64,000 bases of DNA, from the NCBI RefSeq assembly GCF_039540575.1, contig NZ_BAABFC010000017.1, forward strand, positions 70,512 through 134,511. The letters run 5' to 3'. Of the stretch, positions 34,113-43,152 are shown piece after piece (position 1 is the stretch's first letter; every line of letters begins with the position of its first letter). This DNA comes from Pseudaeromonas paramecii. Its GTDB lineage: Bacteria > Pseudomonadota > Gammaproteobacteria > Enterobacterales > Aeromonadaceae. The position numbers and the translations under genes are program-made. Below the pieces are notes generated by a model, which searched no databases, was not told the DNA's origin, and saw nothing but the letters and a program-made list of their open reading frames with translations.

Positions 34113-34301
34113 TTAGAAATCGAGGTCTCCTGCCAGAACATCGAAGCCGATGTCGATCTCCTGGAGCTCCTTCTTGAGTCGGAACTTCTCCTTGAGGGTT
34201 TCAATTTCGCGCCAGCGTCGTTTGCCCGCCGGGGCGCCACGACCGCGTGACTCAGTATCAACAACTACGCTTTCTTCAACATCCAGATCGAACCTTTCCA
34301 T
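34113..34301 (-). CDS. Small DUF3545-type protein
   Basis: 62 residues, acidic N-terminus (MERFDLDVEESVVVD), a basic RGRGAPAGKRRWREIETLKEKFRLKKELQEID helix, and an acidic end. The WREIE-x-L-x5-RLxKELxxID core resembles the DUF3545 family of short gammaproteobacterial proteins, recognised from memory. The function is unknown. It has a very strong ribosome site (AAAGGAGGAG) and its own terminator 3 bases past the stop, so it is a real expressed gene. Confidence 0.75.
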   Translation of the reverse strand: MERFDLDVEESVVVDTESRGRGAPAGKRRWREIETLKEKFRLKKELQEIDIGFDVLAGDLDF

Positions 34302-34419
34302 GGCTCCTCCTTTACCGCTGTGTAGTTATCGAGATGGGATATATCACACTCCTGGCGAGAATAAAATCGCTATAAGACGTCCTCGTGACACTCTTGGAAA
34401 AGAAAAATGACAGCCTCGT

Positions 34420-35391
34420 TCAGGGCTGATTTTTGTCCAGTCGTTGTTGCAGCAGGGACTCCAACTTGAGCTGATCCTGGGCAAACAGCCGGATGCCTTC
34501 CGCCAACTTGTCGGTGGCCATGGCATCCTGGTTGAGCTGCCAGCGAAACGCCGCTTCACTCAGGGGCTCGGGCCGAGGCTGGGGGGCGTGCCGAGGTTGC
34601 AGTTGACGGGGCAGCGGTTGCTGCAGGTTAGCCAGCTCATCCAGCAGCGCCGGGCTGATGGTGAGACGGTCACAACCAGCCAGGGCCATGATCTGCGCCA
34701 CACTGCGGAAGCTGGCCCCCATCACTATGGTGGGGTAGCCATGGGACTTGTAGTAGTCGTAGATGCGGCGTACCGATAGCACACCCGGATCCTGCTCGGC
34801 CGGATAGTCGCCCTGAGGCTGATGCTGTTTGTACCAATCCAGGATGCGACCGACGAAGGGGGAGATGAGATAAGCGCCGGCTTCAGCGGCCGCCTGCGCC
34901 TGGGCGAAACAGAACAGCAATGTCAGGTTGCAGCGGATCCCCTCCCGCTCCAGCACCTCGGCGGCGCGGATTCCCTCCCAGGTGGCGGCCAGCTTGATCA
35001 GCACCCGTTCCTTGTCGATGCCGGCGGCCTGATAGCGGGCGATGAGCCGGCGGGCCCGGGCCACGCTGGCCTGGGTATCGAAGGAGAGGCGAGCGTCCAC
35101 CTCGGTGGAGACGCAACCGGGGATCTGGCGCAGTATCTCGCTGCCCACTAGCACCGCCAGCTGGTCGCAGGCCAGGGCCAGAGTCTCTTGTTCGTGGGGT
35201 GCCCCTTGTTGCCGGGCCCAGGCCATCGCCTGCTCCAGCAGCGGGGCACAGCGTTCACTCTGGGCGGCCTTCAGCAGCAGGGAGGGGTTGGTGGTGGCAT
35301 CTTGGGGGTGAAGGCGGGCGATGGCATCCACATCGCCGGTATCGGCCACCAGGGTGGTCATCTGTTGTAACTGGGATAATACGCTTTGCAT
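34420..35391 (-). CDS. tal: Transaldolase
   Basis: A 323-residue class I transaldolase of the pentose phosphate pathway, close to E. coli TalB (317). The Schiff-base lysine is K133 in RVLIKLAATWEG, with D17 in VADTGD and the QDATTNPSLLLKAA opening. The later SPFVGRILDWYK and TIVMGASFRSVAQI motifs are intact. The segment 277-298 is Gln/Pro/Arg-rich and less conserved. The ATG at 35391 is the family start; 36 upstream in-frame codons are not conserved. The partner transketolase is at 55.7 kb. Confidence 0.95.
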   Translation of the reverse strand: MQSVLSQLQQMTTLVADTGDVDAIARLHPQDATTNPSLLLKAAQSERCAPLLEQAMAWARQQGAPHEQETLALACDQLAVLVGSEILRQIPGCVSTEVDARLSFDTQASVARARRLIARYQAAGIDKERVLIKLAATWEGIRAAEVLEREGIRCNLTLLFCFAQAQAAAEAGAYLISPFVGRILDWYKQHQPQGDYPAEQDPGVLSVRRIYDYYKSHGYPTIVMGASFRSVAQIMALAGCDRLTISPALLDELANLQQPLPRQLQPRHAPQPRPEPLSEAAFRWQLNQDAMATDKLAEGIRLFAQDQLKLESLLQQRLDKNQP

Positions 35392-35630
35392 CGATAGGTC
35401 CTTATGCGCTTGGCTTCCCTCGGGGCTCTCAGTTAACGAATCTTTGACATATAAAGCAAATCCAGCTAACAAATAGGCGGGGGCAAGCGATTTTTTCACC
35501 GGCTAAACTGCCTTGGCATACGCTGGGCAGGCGGGGGATCGCCCGCTGTGGTAGAGTCCCTCCCTTAATTGGCCGCCGGGCTCAGGCCAGGTCGGCAACA
35601 GCGAACCTAGGATTAGAGGACGCCTGTCAG

Positions 35631-37058
35631 ATGGACAACATCATCAATTTCATCAACGACCTGATGTGGGGCACTGTGCTGGTGTACCTGCTCATCGGTG
35701 TCGGTCTCATGTTCACCATTCGCCTGGGCTTTATTCAGTTCCGGCATTTTGGCCACATGTTCAGTGTGCTGCGGCACAGCCGGGTGGCAGATACCTCCGG
35801 CATCTCCTCCTTCCAGGCGCTGTGTACTGGCCTGGCGGCGCGGGTGGGGACCGGCAACCTGGCGGGGGTGGCCGTGGCCATCTACCTGGGCGGACCTGGG
35901 GCCATCTTCTGGATGTGGATGATCGCCCTCATCGGCATGGCCACCGCCTTCGTGGAGAGCACGCTGGCCCAGCTGTACAAGGTGAGGGATGACAAGGGCA
36001 TCTATCGGGGCGGGCCGGCCTACTACATGGAGCGGGGCCTGGGGGCGCGCTGGATGGGGGTCATGTTCTCCCTCTTTCTGATCCTGGCCTTTGGTCTGGT
36101 GTTCAACGCCGTACAGGCCAACTCCATCAGTGCCGCCATGACCGAAGCCTTCGCCGTGCCGACCTGGGCGACGGGACTGGCCCTGGTGCTGCTCACGGGT
36201 CTTATCATCTTCGGCGGTATCCGGGCCATCGCCCGTTTCTCCGAGTTGGTGGTGCCCTTCATGGCGCTGGCCTATATCCTGATGGCCCTGGTGGTGGTGC
36301 TGATGCACCTGCCGCAGCTGCCGGGCGTCTTCCTGCTGGTGGTAAAGTCAGCCTTTGGTCTTGAGCAAGCGGGCTCCGGTGCCGTGGGCTATGCCATCTC
36401 CCAGGCCATGATGCAGGGCATCAAGCGCGGGCTCTTCTCCAACGAGGCGGGCATGGGCTCGGCGCCCAACACCGCCGCCACCGCCAGCCCCTATCCGCCG
36501 CACCCGGCCTCCCAGGGCTATGTACAGATGCTGGGGGTGTTCCTGGATACCCTGGTGATCTGTACCGCCACCGCCGCCATAGTGCTGCTGTCGGATCAGG
36601 TACAACCGGGCTCCGGGGTGACGGGCATCGCCCTGACCCAGAAGGCGCTCACCAGCCACATCGGCGGCTTTGGCAATTACTTCATCGCCATCTCGCTGTT
36701 CTTCTTCGCCTTCACCTCCATAGTGGCCAACTATGCCTACGCCGAGAACAACCTCATCTTCCTCGAGCACAACCACCTGGCGGGCATGACACTGTTCCGC
36801 CTGTTCGTGCTGGGGATGGTGATGTTTGGCGCCGTGGGTGAGCTGCCTCTGGTGTGGGCCATGGCGGACGTCTCCATGGCACTGATGGCGGTGACCAACC
36901 TGGTGGCCATCTTGCTGCTCTCCGGGGTGGCCATCAAGCTAGCCAAGGATTACAACCTGCAGCGGGATAGTGGTCGCCTGCCGGTGTTTGATGTCAATAA
37001 ATTCCCCGAACTCAAGCAGCAGATCGAGCCAGGAATTTGGGATGGTCAAGATAGATAA
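35631..37058 (+). CDS. AGCS-family sodium:alanine/glycine symporter
   Basis: A 475-residue inner-membrane carrier with about ten to eleven helices. Family hallmarks are LCTGLAARVGTGNLAGVAVAIYLGGPGAIFWMW, the GGPAYYME motif near 126 and GIKRGLFSNEAGMGSAPN. It takes up alanine or glycine with sodium. It resembles E. coli YaaJ (476 aa) and AlsT-type carriers; the substrate is not decided by sequence alone. AGAGGACG precedes the ATG. No glycine riboswitch was found in the leader. Confidence 0.92.
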   Translation: MDNIINFINDLMWGTVLVYLLIGVGLMFTIRLGFIQFRHFGHMFSVLRHSRVADTSGISSFQALCTGLAARVGTGNLAGVAVAIYLGGPGAIFWMWMIALIGMATAFVESTLAQLYKVRDDKGIYRGGPAYYMERGLGARWMGVMFSLFLILAFGLVFNAVQANSISAAMTEAFAVPTWATGLALVLLTGLIIFGGIRAIARFSELVVPFMALAYILMALVVVLMHLPQLPGVFLLVVKSAFGLEQAGSGAVGYAISQAMMQGIKRGLFSNEAGMGSAPNTAATASPYPPHPASQGYVQMLGVFLDTLVICTATAAIVLLSDQVQPGSGVTGIALTQKALTSHIGGFGNYFIAISLFFFAFTSIVANYAYAENNLIFLEHNHLAGMTLFRLFVLGMVMFGAVGELPLVWAMADVSMALMAVTNLVAILLLSGVAIKLAKDYNLQRDSGRLPVFDVNKFPELKQQIEPGIWDGQDR

Positions 37059-37081
37059 TAATCCGCATCTCAGCAAACAAT

Positions 37082-37109
37082 AAAAAAGAGGCCAAGCGCC
37101 TCTTTTTTA
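37082..37109 (+). terminator. Rho-independent terminator after the AGCS gene
   Basis: AAAAAAGAGGC/GCGCCTCTTTTTT hairpin followed by further T residues, 23 bases after the stop. Confidence 0.9.
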
Positions 37110-37380
37110 TTTCCAGTGAAACCTGCCTGTTTTTATATTTCCATTCACTCAGTCATTAAAATAACCTAATTCAAAAATAAAAACAAAATATCAAGTAAAA
37201 CAGTGATTTGAATTTATCCTCCCGGTCGATCATATATTGAATAAATTCCCATCAGGCCATGGGTTTGATTCTGTGCTGGTGAACGGGTATCATAAAAATA
37301 AATCACACCATCAGGAGATTAAAACGGTCACCCCATGCATTCAAGATGTGGGTAATTAAAATTAACAGGAGAGTTTAAAT
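37110..37380. other. AT-rich leader upstream of the mannitol gene
   Basis: About 270 bases, much richer in A+T than the flanking coding DNA. It contains an inverted repeat GAATTTAT (37210-37217) / ATAAATTC (37241-37248) and ends in CAGGAGAG before the ATG of the HAD-mannitol dehydrogenase gene. It is probably the regulated promoter region; I cannot assign hexamers. Confidence 0.5.
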
Positions 37381-39579
37381 ATGGAAATTTTAGGCAAATC
37401 GATTTCTGCGGCCATTTTCGATATGGATGGCACCATGCTGGATACCGAGCGACTGCGCTTTGTCATGCTCAAGCAGGCCTCGGCCGAGTTGTCAGGGCAG
37501 AGCATGAGCGAAGCCTTGTTGCTGGACTCGCTGGGACTGAGCGCCGTGCGGGCCGAGGCCCTGGCCAAGGCCCTGTATGGCAAGGCCTATCCCTACGCCC
37601 AGATCCGTGCCCGGGCCGACGAGCTGGAGCTGGAGTATGTGCGCCAGCATGGCGTACCGGTGAAAGAGGGTTTGATAGACGTGCTCGAGCGGCTCAAGAA
37701 AAACGGCATCCTGCTCGCCGTGGCCACCTCCAGCCGACGGGCTATCGCACAGGAATACCTGCAACGGGGCAATCTCAGCAAGTATTTCGATGCGGTGGTC
37801 TGTGGTGATGAGGTCAGCCAGGGCAAGCCGGATCCCGAGATCTTTGTCGCCGCCGCCGAGCGGCTGACCTGCCCACCGGAGCAGTGCCTGATGTTCGAGG
37901 ATTCGCAAAACGGGCTGCGTGCGGCCATCGCAGCCGGCGGTCAGCCGGTGTATATCAAGGACATCAAGGATCCCGATCTGTGTTATCGCCAGCAGGCCCT
38001 GTTCGCCGGTGAGACGCTGAATGACTTCCTGGCGGAACTCATGCCGGTGACCCGTCGATACCCCATGCCCCGACTCAACGAGCGCTTTCCCCAGAGTTGC
38101 AACCAGCTGAGTGTGGGGATCCACGGCTTCGGTGCCATGGGCGGCGGCTATCTGAGCCAGGTGTTGTCCCATTGGGATGGCTATACCCGCCCGGCGCGCA
38201 TCATAGGGGTCACCGGCAATGCCTTGCTGCGCAATCTGGTCAACGCCTTCGGCCAGTTCACCGTCAACTACGAGCGCCTGGCCTTCGAGCAGACCATCAA
38301 GCGGGTGGAGCTCATCGATGCGGCAGACGAGGCGGCCATCTTAGGCATGTACCGTGCCTGTCCCCTGGTGGCCCTGTGCCTGCCGGAGTCGGCTCTCCGC
38401 CAGCAGGCGGATCTGCTGGCCCGTGCGCTGCTGGCCCGTCAGGCGGTGGCTGCCGGGCCCCTGACCCTGCTCATCGTGCTCAACAAGGTGCGTGCCGGCC
38501 AGTTTGTCCGGCAACAGATCCAGGAGGCCCTACTGCGCCGGGTCAGCCAGGCCGAGGCAGAGGCGGCGCTGGGGCAGGTCTATTTCTGCGAGACTGTGGT
38601 CAACCGCATGGTGTCCCGTCTTTCCAAACGGGCCCTGCTCAAGGCAATCCAGCACCGGCTGGCTCGACTGGATGAGACCCCGGCTCTGCCGGCCCATGCC
38701 GACGAATCCACCGGAGCTAGCGGCACGGGGGCATCGCTGAGCCTGCCGGCCATCACGGCCGTGCTGGGGGACCTGTCGGCCATCCAGCAACGGCTCGCCC
38801 GCATCAACCTGGTGTTGTTTCACAGCGAGCCGGACATGCCGCTGTACGTGAGCGATGCCAGTCCCCTGCTGGCACGGCTGCGCCAGGTCAGGGTGGTGGC
38901 GGACATCGCCAGCCTGCAGGTGATCAAGAACCGCCTGTCCAATGGCACCCACGCCATCCTGGCCTGGTTCGGCAGTCTGCTGGGTTATCAGACCATAGGG
39001 CAGGCCATGGGGGATGAGCGGGTGCAGCGCCTGGTGGAGCGCCTGCTGCGGGAGGAGATACAGCCGCTGCTGCGCTCCCGCTGGCCGCAGCATGCCGATT
39101 ACATGGCGGATTTCATCCCGGCCTTCGTGCAGCGTTGCCGTCTGTCGTTCAAGGATCCCTGTGCCCGGGTGGGACGGGATCCCATTCGCAAGCTGCAGCA
39201 GGGGGAGCGGGTACTGGCCACGCTGGCCCTGGCCCAGGAGCAGGGGCTGGCCACCCCCATGCTGGAGTTGGGGTTGGCGGCGGGGTTGCTCTGGGCCCTG
39301 CAAGGGGTGGAACCGGCGGACGAGGAGGGGCGTCAGCTGCGGCAGTGGTATGCCCAAAGCGGCAGTCTGGCGCGGCTGTTGAGTCAGCGCTGGCAGTTGG
39401 CGGGCAAGTCGGTACGCTTTTGCGGTGCGGAGCAAGGCGCCCTGCTGGCTCGGCTTACCGACTTGCAGACGGAGTTTGAACAGCAGCCGGAGCGCTTCTT
39501 CGCCCGTCCCTTGGCGCCGTCGCCACAGTCACTGCTGACGGAGCCCACCCAAGATACCTTGGTTTCGGTAGAGGGCTGA
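37381..39579 (+). CDS. mtlD: Bifunctional mannitol-1-phosphate dehydrogenase/phosphatase (HAD-MtlD fusion)
   Basis: A 732-residue two-domain protein. Residues 1-220 are a HAD-IA phosphatase: D14-M-D16-G in IFDMDGTMLDTE, VATSSRRAIAQEYL near 118, GKPDPEIF and MFEDSQNGLRAA. Residues 240-700 are a long-chain polyol dehydrogenase of the mannitol family: GIHGFGAMGGGY from 246, NRMVSRL, and the catalytic-lysine block KDPCARVGRDPIRKLQQGERV from 591. This architecture is known from the Acinetobacter baylyi enzyme, which reduces fructose-6-phosphate to mannitol-1-phosphate and then dephosphorylates it to mannitol as an osmolyte. The same use is inferred here. CAGGAGAG precedes the ATG. No mannitol PTS gene is adjacent, which argues against catabolism. 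Confidence 0.82.
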   Translation: MEILGKSISAAIFDMDGTMLDTERLRFVMLKQASAELSGQSMSEALLLDSLGLSAVRAEALAKALYGKAYPYAQIRARADELELEYVRQHGVPVKEGLIDVLERLKKNGILLAVATSSRRAIAQEYLQRGNLSKYFDAVVCGDEVSQGKPDPEIFVAAAERLTCPPEQCLMFEDSQNGLRAAIAAGGQPVYIKDIKDPDLCYRQQALFAGETLNDFLAELMPVTRRYPMPRLNERFPQSCNQLSVGIHGFGAMGGGYLSQVLSHWDGYTRPARIIGVTGNALLRNLVNAFGQFTVNYERLAFEQTIKRVELIDAADEAAILGMYRACPLVALCLPESALRQQADLLARALLARQAVAAGPLTLLIVLNKVRAGQFVRQQIQEALLRRVSQAEAEAALGQVYFCETVVNRMVSRLSKRALLKAIQHRLARLDETPALPAHADESTGASGTGASLSLPAITAVLGDLSAIQQRLARINLVLFHSEPDMPLYVSDASPLLARLRQVRVVADIASLQVIKNRLSNGTHAILAWFGSLLGYQTIGQAMGDERVQRLVERLLREEIQPLLRSRWPQHADYMADFIPAFVQRCRLSFKDPCARVGRDPIRKLQQGERVLATLALAQEQGLATPMLELGLAAGLLWALQGVEPADEEGRQLRQWYAQSGSLARLLSQRWQLAGKSVRFCGAEQGALLARLTDLQTEFEQQPERFFARPLAPSPQSLLTEPTQDTLVSVEG

Positions 39580-39602
39580 CGCCCCTCGGCGTAGCGGTGC
39601 CC

Positions 39603-40034
39603 TTAGCCCTGGGGCGCCGCCAGCCAGGATTCGAGGATCAGCTGGGCGGAGAGGGCGTCCACCTTGCCCTTCTCCAGGGCGCGGTAGCCGCCGGCCTCAA
39701 ACAGCCGGGCCTTGGCATCCGTGGTGGTGAGCCGCTCATCCTGCAGGGCGATGGGCAGGTTGAAGCGGCCATGCAGGCGGTTGGCGAACTTGCGGGCCCG
39801 CTGGGTCAGGGGCTGCTCGGTGCCGTCCATGTTCAGGGGCAGGCCGATGACCAGCAGATCCGGCTGCCACTCCTTGATGAGCTTGCCGATGTCGTCCCAG
39901 TTGGGGATGCCGTCATTGGCCTTGCAGGAGCCCAGGGGGCGGGCGGAGCCGGTGATCTCCTGGCCCACCGCCATGCCTATGCTCTTGGTGCCGAAGTCAA
40001 AACCCAGCAGGGTACGCTGGCCAACCGGCTTCAT
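39603..40034 (-). CDS. ruvX: YqgF/RuvX, putative pre-16S rRNA nuclease
   Basis: 143 residues of the YqgF RNase H-like fold (E. coli 138). LLGFDFGTKSIGMAVG is the first acidic strand, VIGLPLNMDGTEQP follows, and DERLTTTDAKARL with the final KGKVDALSAQLILESWL completes the site. It processes the 16S rRNA 5' end. The ATG at 40034 overlaps the yqgE stop by four bases, so translation is coupled. Member of the yqgE-ruvX pair. Confidence 0.96.
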   Translation of the reverse strand: MKPVGQRTLLGFDFGTKSIGMAVGQEITGSARPLGSCKANDGIPNWDDIGKLIKEWQPDLLVIGLPLNMDGTEQPLTQRARKFANRLHGRFNLPIALQDERLTTTDAKARLFEAGGYRALEKGKVDALSAQLILESWLAAPQG

Positions 40035-40585
40035 GCGTGACCTGCCTGTTGCGGCATCTGCCAGATGTTGATGCCCAGGGTGGCGGTGGCGGCCTGCCAC
40101 AGATCCACCATGGGGGTGTCAAACAGCAGATCCAGGCTGGCGGGTACCGTCAGCCAGCTGTTCTCCAGCAGCTCTTGCTCCAGCTGGCCGGCCTCCCAGC
40201 CGGCGTACCCCAGGGTCACCAGATACTGCTCCGGCGCGGCGTCGGTGCCCAGGGTGCTGAGGATATCCAGGGAGGTGGTGATCATCAGCTCGTCGGAGAG
40301 CTGGCGGGAGGAGTGAAAGCCCGGCTGGGGGCTGTGCAGCACGAAGCCCCTGTCGTTGTGCACCGGGCCGCCGGCCAGCACCGGCACCTCTTTCAGGTGC
40401 TCGCTGGGCTCGGGCAGTTTCATCTGTACCAGCAGATCGTACAGGTTCAGCTCCAGCGGCACATTGAGGGTCAGCCCCATGGCGCCCTCCTCGTTGTGCT
40501 CGCACAGGTAGATGACGGAGCGCTCGAAGAAGGGATCTTCGAGGCTGGGCATGGCGATGAGTAGATGATTCTGCAGATAGCTCAT
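40031..40585 (-). CDS. yqgE: YqgE/AlgH-family protein
   Basis: 184 residues (E. coli 187) of the UPF0301/AlgH family. Signature segments are LLIAMPSLEDPFFERSVIYLCEHNEEGAMGLTLN, VLAGGPVHNDRGFVLHS and YLVTLGYAGWEAGQLEQELLENSWL. The molecular role is not established. It is cotranscribed with gshB upstream (16-base gap) and ruvX downstream (overlap). Confidence 0.95.
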   Translation of the reverse strand: MSYLQNHLLIAMPSLEDPFFERSVIYLCEHNEEGAMGLTLNVPLELNLYDLLVQMKLPEPSEHLKEVPVLAGGPVHNDRGFVLHSPQPGFHSSRQLSDELMITTSLDILSTLGTDAAPEQYLVTLGYAGWEAGQLEQELLENSWLTVPASLDLLFDTPMVDLWQAATATLGINIWQMPQQAGHA

Positions 40586-40601
40586 GAAGGGCAGTGTGTC
40601 C

Positions 40602-41573
40602 TTATGCTGGGGTGGGCGACCAGGCCTGGGCCAGGCGCCGCTCGATGGCGTCCATCAACTGGCCGGCGATGTTCACCGGGTAGACGGCCTCGATCTCGCG
40701 AATACAGGTGGGGCTGGTGACGTTGATCTCGGTGAGACGGTCACCAATGATGTCCAGGCCGACAAACAGCAGCCCCTTGGCCTTGAGCACCGGGCCTACC
40801 GCCCGGGCGATGGCCCAGTCGGCCTCGCTCAAGGGGCGCGGCTCGCCGCGGCCGCCGGCCGCCAGGTTGCCGCGGGTCTCTCCTCTGGCGGGGATGCGCG
40901 CCAGGCAGTAGGGCACCGGCTCGCCGTCGATGACCAGAACCCGCTTGTCGCCATCCTTGATGGCCGGCAGGTAGGTTTGGGCCATGCAATAGCGCTGGCC
41001 GTGTTCGGTCAGGGTCTCGATGATCACCCCCACGTTGGGGTCGTCGGCCTTGATGCGGAAGATGGAGGCGCCGCCCATGCCGTCCAGGGGTTTCAGGATC
41101 ACATCCTGGTGCTGGCGGTGGAAGGCCCGCAGCCGCTGGGCGTTGCGGGTCACCAGCGTGGTGGGGGTGTGCTCGGCAAACCAGGCGGTAAACAGCTTCT
41201 CGTTGGCATCCCGCAGGCTCTGGGGCTTGTTCACCACCAGCACGCCGGCCTCTTCGGCCCGTTCCAAGATATAGGTGGCATAGATGTATTCGGTGTCAAA
41301 CGGCGGATCCTTGCGCATCAGCAGGGTATCCAGCATGGCCAGGGGGGCATCCTCCGGCTCACCCAGGGTATACCAGCCGTTAGGATCCTCCTTGACCGTC
41401 AGGCGGCGCAGGCTGGCTCGGGCCTCGCCCTCTTCCAGATAGAGATCGCCCATCTCCATGTAGTAGAGCTCATAGCCCCGCCGCTGGGCTTCCAGCAGCA
41501 TGGCGAAGCTGGTGTCCTTCTTGATCTTGATGCCCGCGATGGGGTCCATGACGATGCCGAGTTTGATGGTCAT
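40602..41573 (-). CDS. gshB: Glutathione synthetase
   Basis: A 323-residue ATP-grasp enzyme (E. coli 316) that joins glycine to gamma-glutamylcysteine. N-terminal MTIKLGIVMDPI, the central ATP-grasp strand VILKPLDGMGGASIFRI, the glycine-rich loop ARGETRGNLAAGGRGEPRPL and GLDIIGDRLTEINVTSPTCIREIE are conserved. Gene order endA-rsmE-gshB-yqgE-ruvX matches many gammaproteobacteria. Confidence 0.97.
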   Translation of the reverse strand: MTIKLGIVMDPIAGIKIKKDTSFAMLLEAQRRGYELYYMEMGDLYLEEGEARASLRRLTVKEDPNGWYTLGEPEDAPLAMLDTLLMRKDPPFDTEYIYATYILERAEEAGVLVVNKPQSLRDANEKLFTAWFAEHTPTTLVTRNAQRLRAFHRQHQDVILKPLDGMGGASIFRIKADDPNVGVIIETLTEHGQRYCMAQTYLPAIKDGDKRVLVIDGEPVPYCLARIPARGETRGNLAAGGRGEPRPLSEADWAIARAVGPVLKAKGLLFVGLDIIGDRLTEINVTSPTCIREIEAVYPVNIAGQLMDAIERRLAQAWSPTPA

Positions 41574-41582
41574 TGGGCTTCC

Positions 41583-42314
41583 TTATGCCAGATCGCCGAA
41601 GCGACATTGAAGGGCTGTGATGGCGGTGAGGGCCGCGGTTTCGGTGCGCAGCACCCGGGGGCCCAGCAGCACATCCACAAAGCCGGCGTTGCCGGCCTGC
41701 TGTATCTCCTCATCCGACAGGCCGCCCTCCGGACCGATGAGCAGCCGCACGCCGTGGGCCGGCACCGGCAGGGTGTTGATGCTGTAGGCGGCGCGGGGAT
41801 GCAGGTTAAGCTTGAGCTCATCGCCGGGTTCGGCCAGCCAGTTGCCCAGGGCCTGCACCGGCCGGATCTCCGGCACCCGGTTGCGACCGGATTGCTCGCA
41901 GGCGGCGATGGCAATCTTCTGCCACTGTTCCACCTTCTTGTCGAACCGCTCGCCGTTTAAGCGCACGCCGCAGCGCTCGGAGATGAGGGGGGTGATGATC
42001 TGTACCCCCAGCTCCACCGACTTTTGGATGGTGAATTCCATCTTCTCGCCGCGGCTCACCACCTGGCCCAGGTGCAGGGCCAGAGGTGACTCGCATTCGT
42101 GGGCATCAAAGGCCTCGATGACGACCTCCACCTGACGCTTGCTCACCGCGCTGATGGTGGCGGCATACTGGCCGCCCTCGCCGTTAAACAGTACCAGGGA
42201 CTGACCCGGCTGCATGCGCAGCACCCGACCGACATGGTTGGCGCCGTCCTCCGACAGGGCCAGCGGCTGGCCGGGGGAGAGGGGGGCGGGCTCGTAAATT
42301 CTGGGCACTCGCAT
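41583..42314 (-). CDS. rsmE: RsmE, 16S rRNA m3U1498 methyltransferase
   Basis: 243 residues, as in E. coli. A PUA-like N-terminal domain (MRVPRIYEPAPL, HVGRVLRMQPGQ) precedes the SPOUT knot with SRGEKMEFTIQKSVELGV, IAACEQSGRNRVPEI and LLIGPEGGLSDEE, ending LGPRVLRTETAALTAITALQCRFGD. The ATG at 42314 overlaps the endA stop (TGATG) and matches the enteric start. An ATG three codons earlier stands only two bases from GGAG, so is less likely. Confidence 0.96.
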   Translation of the reverse strand: MRVPRIYEPAPLSPGQPLALSEDGANHVGRVLRMQPGQSLVLFNGEGGQYAATISAVSKRQVEVVIEAFDAHECESPLALHLGQVVSRGEKMEFTIQKSVELGVQIITPLISERCGVRLNGERFDKKVEQWQKIAIAACEQSGRNRVPEIRPVQALGNWLAEPGDELKLNLHPRAAYSINTLPVPAHGVRLLIGPEGGLSDEEIQQAGNAGFVDVLLGPRVLRTETAALTAITALQCRFGDLA

Positions 42315-43003
42315 CAGGGACATTGCTCCGTGATAAAGGGGTTGGCCTGGCCCTGCAACTGGGTGATGCGGCGGTTGCGCTGGCATTCCCAGGCGTCCGC
42401 CGGATATTGCTTGTTCCAGGCGTTGAACAGTTTCAGCTGTTGCTCGGCGATGCGCAAGTCGTAGCGCTGGGCCATGTACAGATAGGCGCGGGCGATGGCG
42501 CCGCGACTCGCCTCCGGCGGCTGCACCCGGCGCTTGGCAAAGTCCACCACCATGGGGCATGCACCGTACTGGTTGGCTTCGGCATTCCACTGCTGGAAGC
42601 GGTAGTTGGCCCTGTCGCCGTTCACCTCACCGATGGCGGGCACCAGGTTGTGCAGATCCCCCTCCATCTGGCGAAAGCCGGCATCGCTCTGGGCGCAGTT
42701 CTTGCGACCGCCTTGCTGCCAGCACTGGCGCTGGTGGCCGAATTCCCAGGCCGGCATCAGGTGCTCCCACTCGATGCGGGCTGCCCGCTTGGGCTGCTTG
42801 CGGGGGGCGTAGCCGCAGCTGTCCCACTCCGGCAGCATGCGCTTGCCCTCGTAACGAATGGCACAGCCGCAATAGAAGGTCACCGGATGGTCGCGATACA
42901 GGCTGACGGCCTGGCGCTTGGCCTGATTGAAATCCTGACCAACGGCCGGGAAGGCGATACAACAGGTGAGAAGACACCCCAACAACAGACTACGCAAGGC
43001 CAT
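42314..43003 (-). CDS. endA: Endonuclease I, secreted/periplasmic DNase
   Basis: 229 residues (E. coli 235). A signal peptide (MALRSLLLGCLLTCCIAFPAVGQ) precedes the beta-beta-alpha metal nuclease with ARIEWEHLMPAWEFG, GDLHNLVPAIGEVNGDRAN and MVVDFAKRRVQPPEASRGAIARAYLYMA. Several cysteine pairs fit the disulfides of Vibrio/Aeromonas Dns. It degrades extracellular or periplasmic DNA. Translationally coupled to rsmE. Confidence 0.96.
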   Translation of the reverse strand: MALRSLLLGCLLTCCIAFPAVGQDFNQAKRQAVSLYRDHPVTFYCGCAIRYEGKRMLPEWDSCGYAPRKQPKRAARIEWEHLMPAWEFGHQRQCWQQGGRKNCAQSDAGFRQMEGDLHNLVPAIGEVNGDRANYRFQQWNAEANQYGACPMVVDFAKRRVQPPEASRGAIARAYLYMAQRYDLRIAEQQLKLFNAWNKQYPADAWECQRNRRITQLQGQANPFITEQCP

Positions 43004-43152
43004 GACTGCACACTATGGTCGCTAAGACAAACAACAGGGGGGCTAGGATAACATCCGTGACTCAGAAGAAAAGGGCGGGGCAGGGCTTGCCTGCCGCCGA
43101 CGGACAGGTAGACTCGGCCAGGTCAAACCCCAGGCCAAACAAGGGACACACA

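Noticed and set aside
35392..35499. N-terminal extension of transaldolase (MKKSLAPAYLLAG...)
   Set aside because: It looks like a signal peptide by chance, but transaldolases are cytosolic and homology begins at the ATG at 35391, which has its own ribosome site.
35500..35630. Possible glycine riboswitch before the AGCS transporter
   Set aside because: The characteristic conserved cores of the gcvT element were not found in the leader.
40584..41960. 458-codon plus-strand frame opposite gshB and rsmE
   Set aside because: Both genes on the minus strand are certain; the frame has no recognisable domain.
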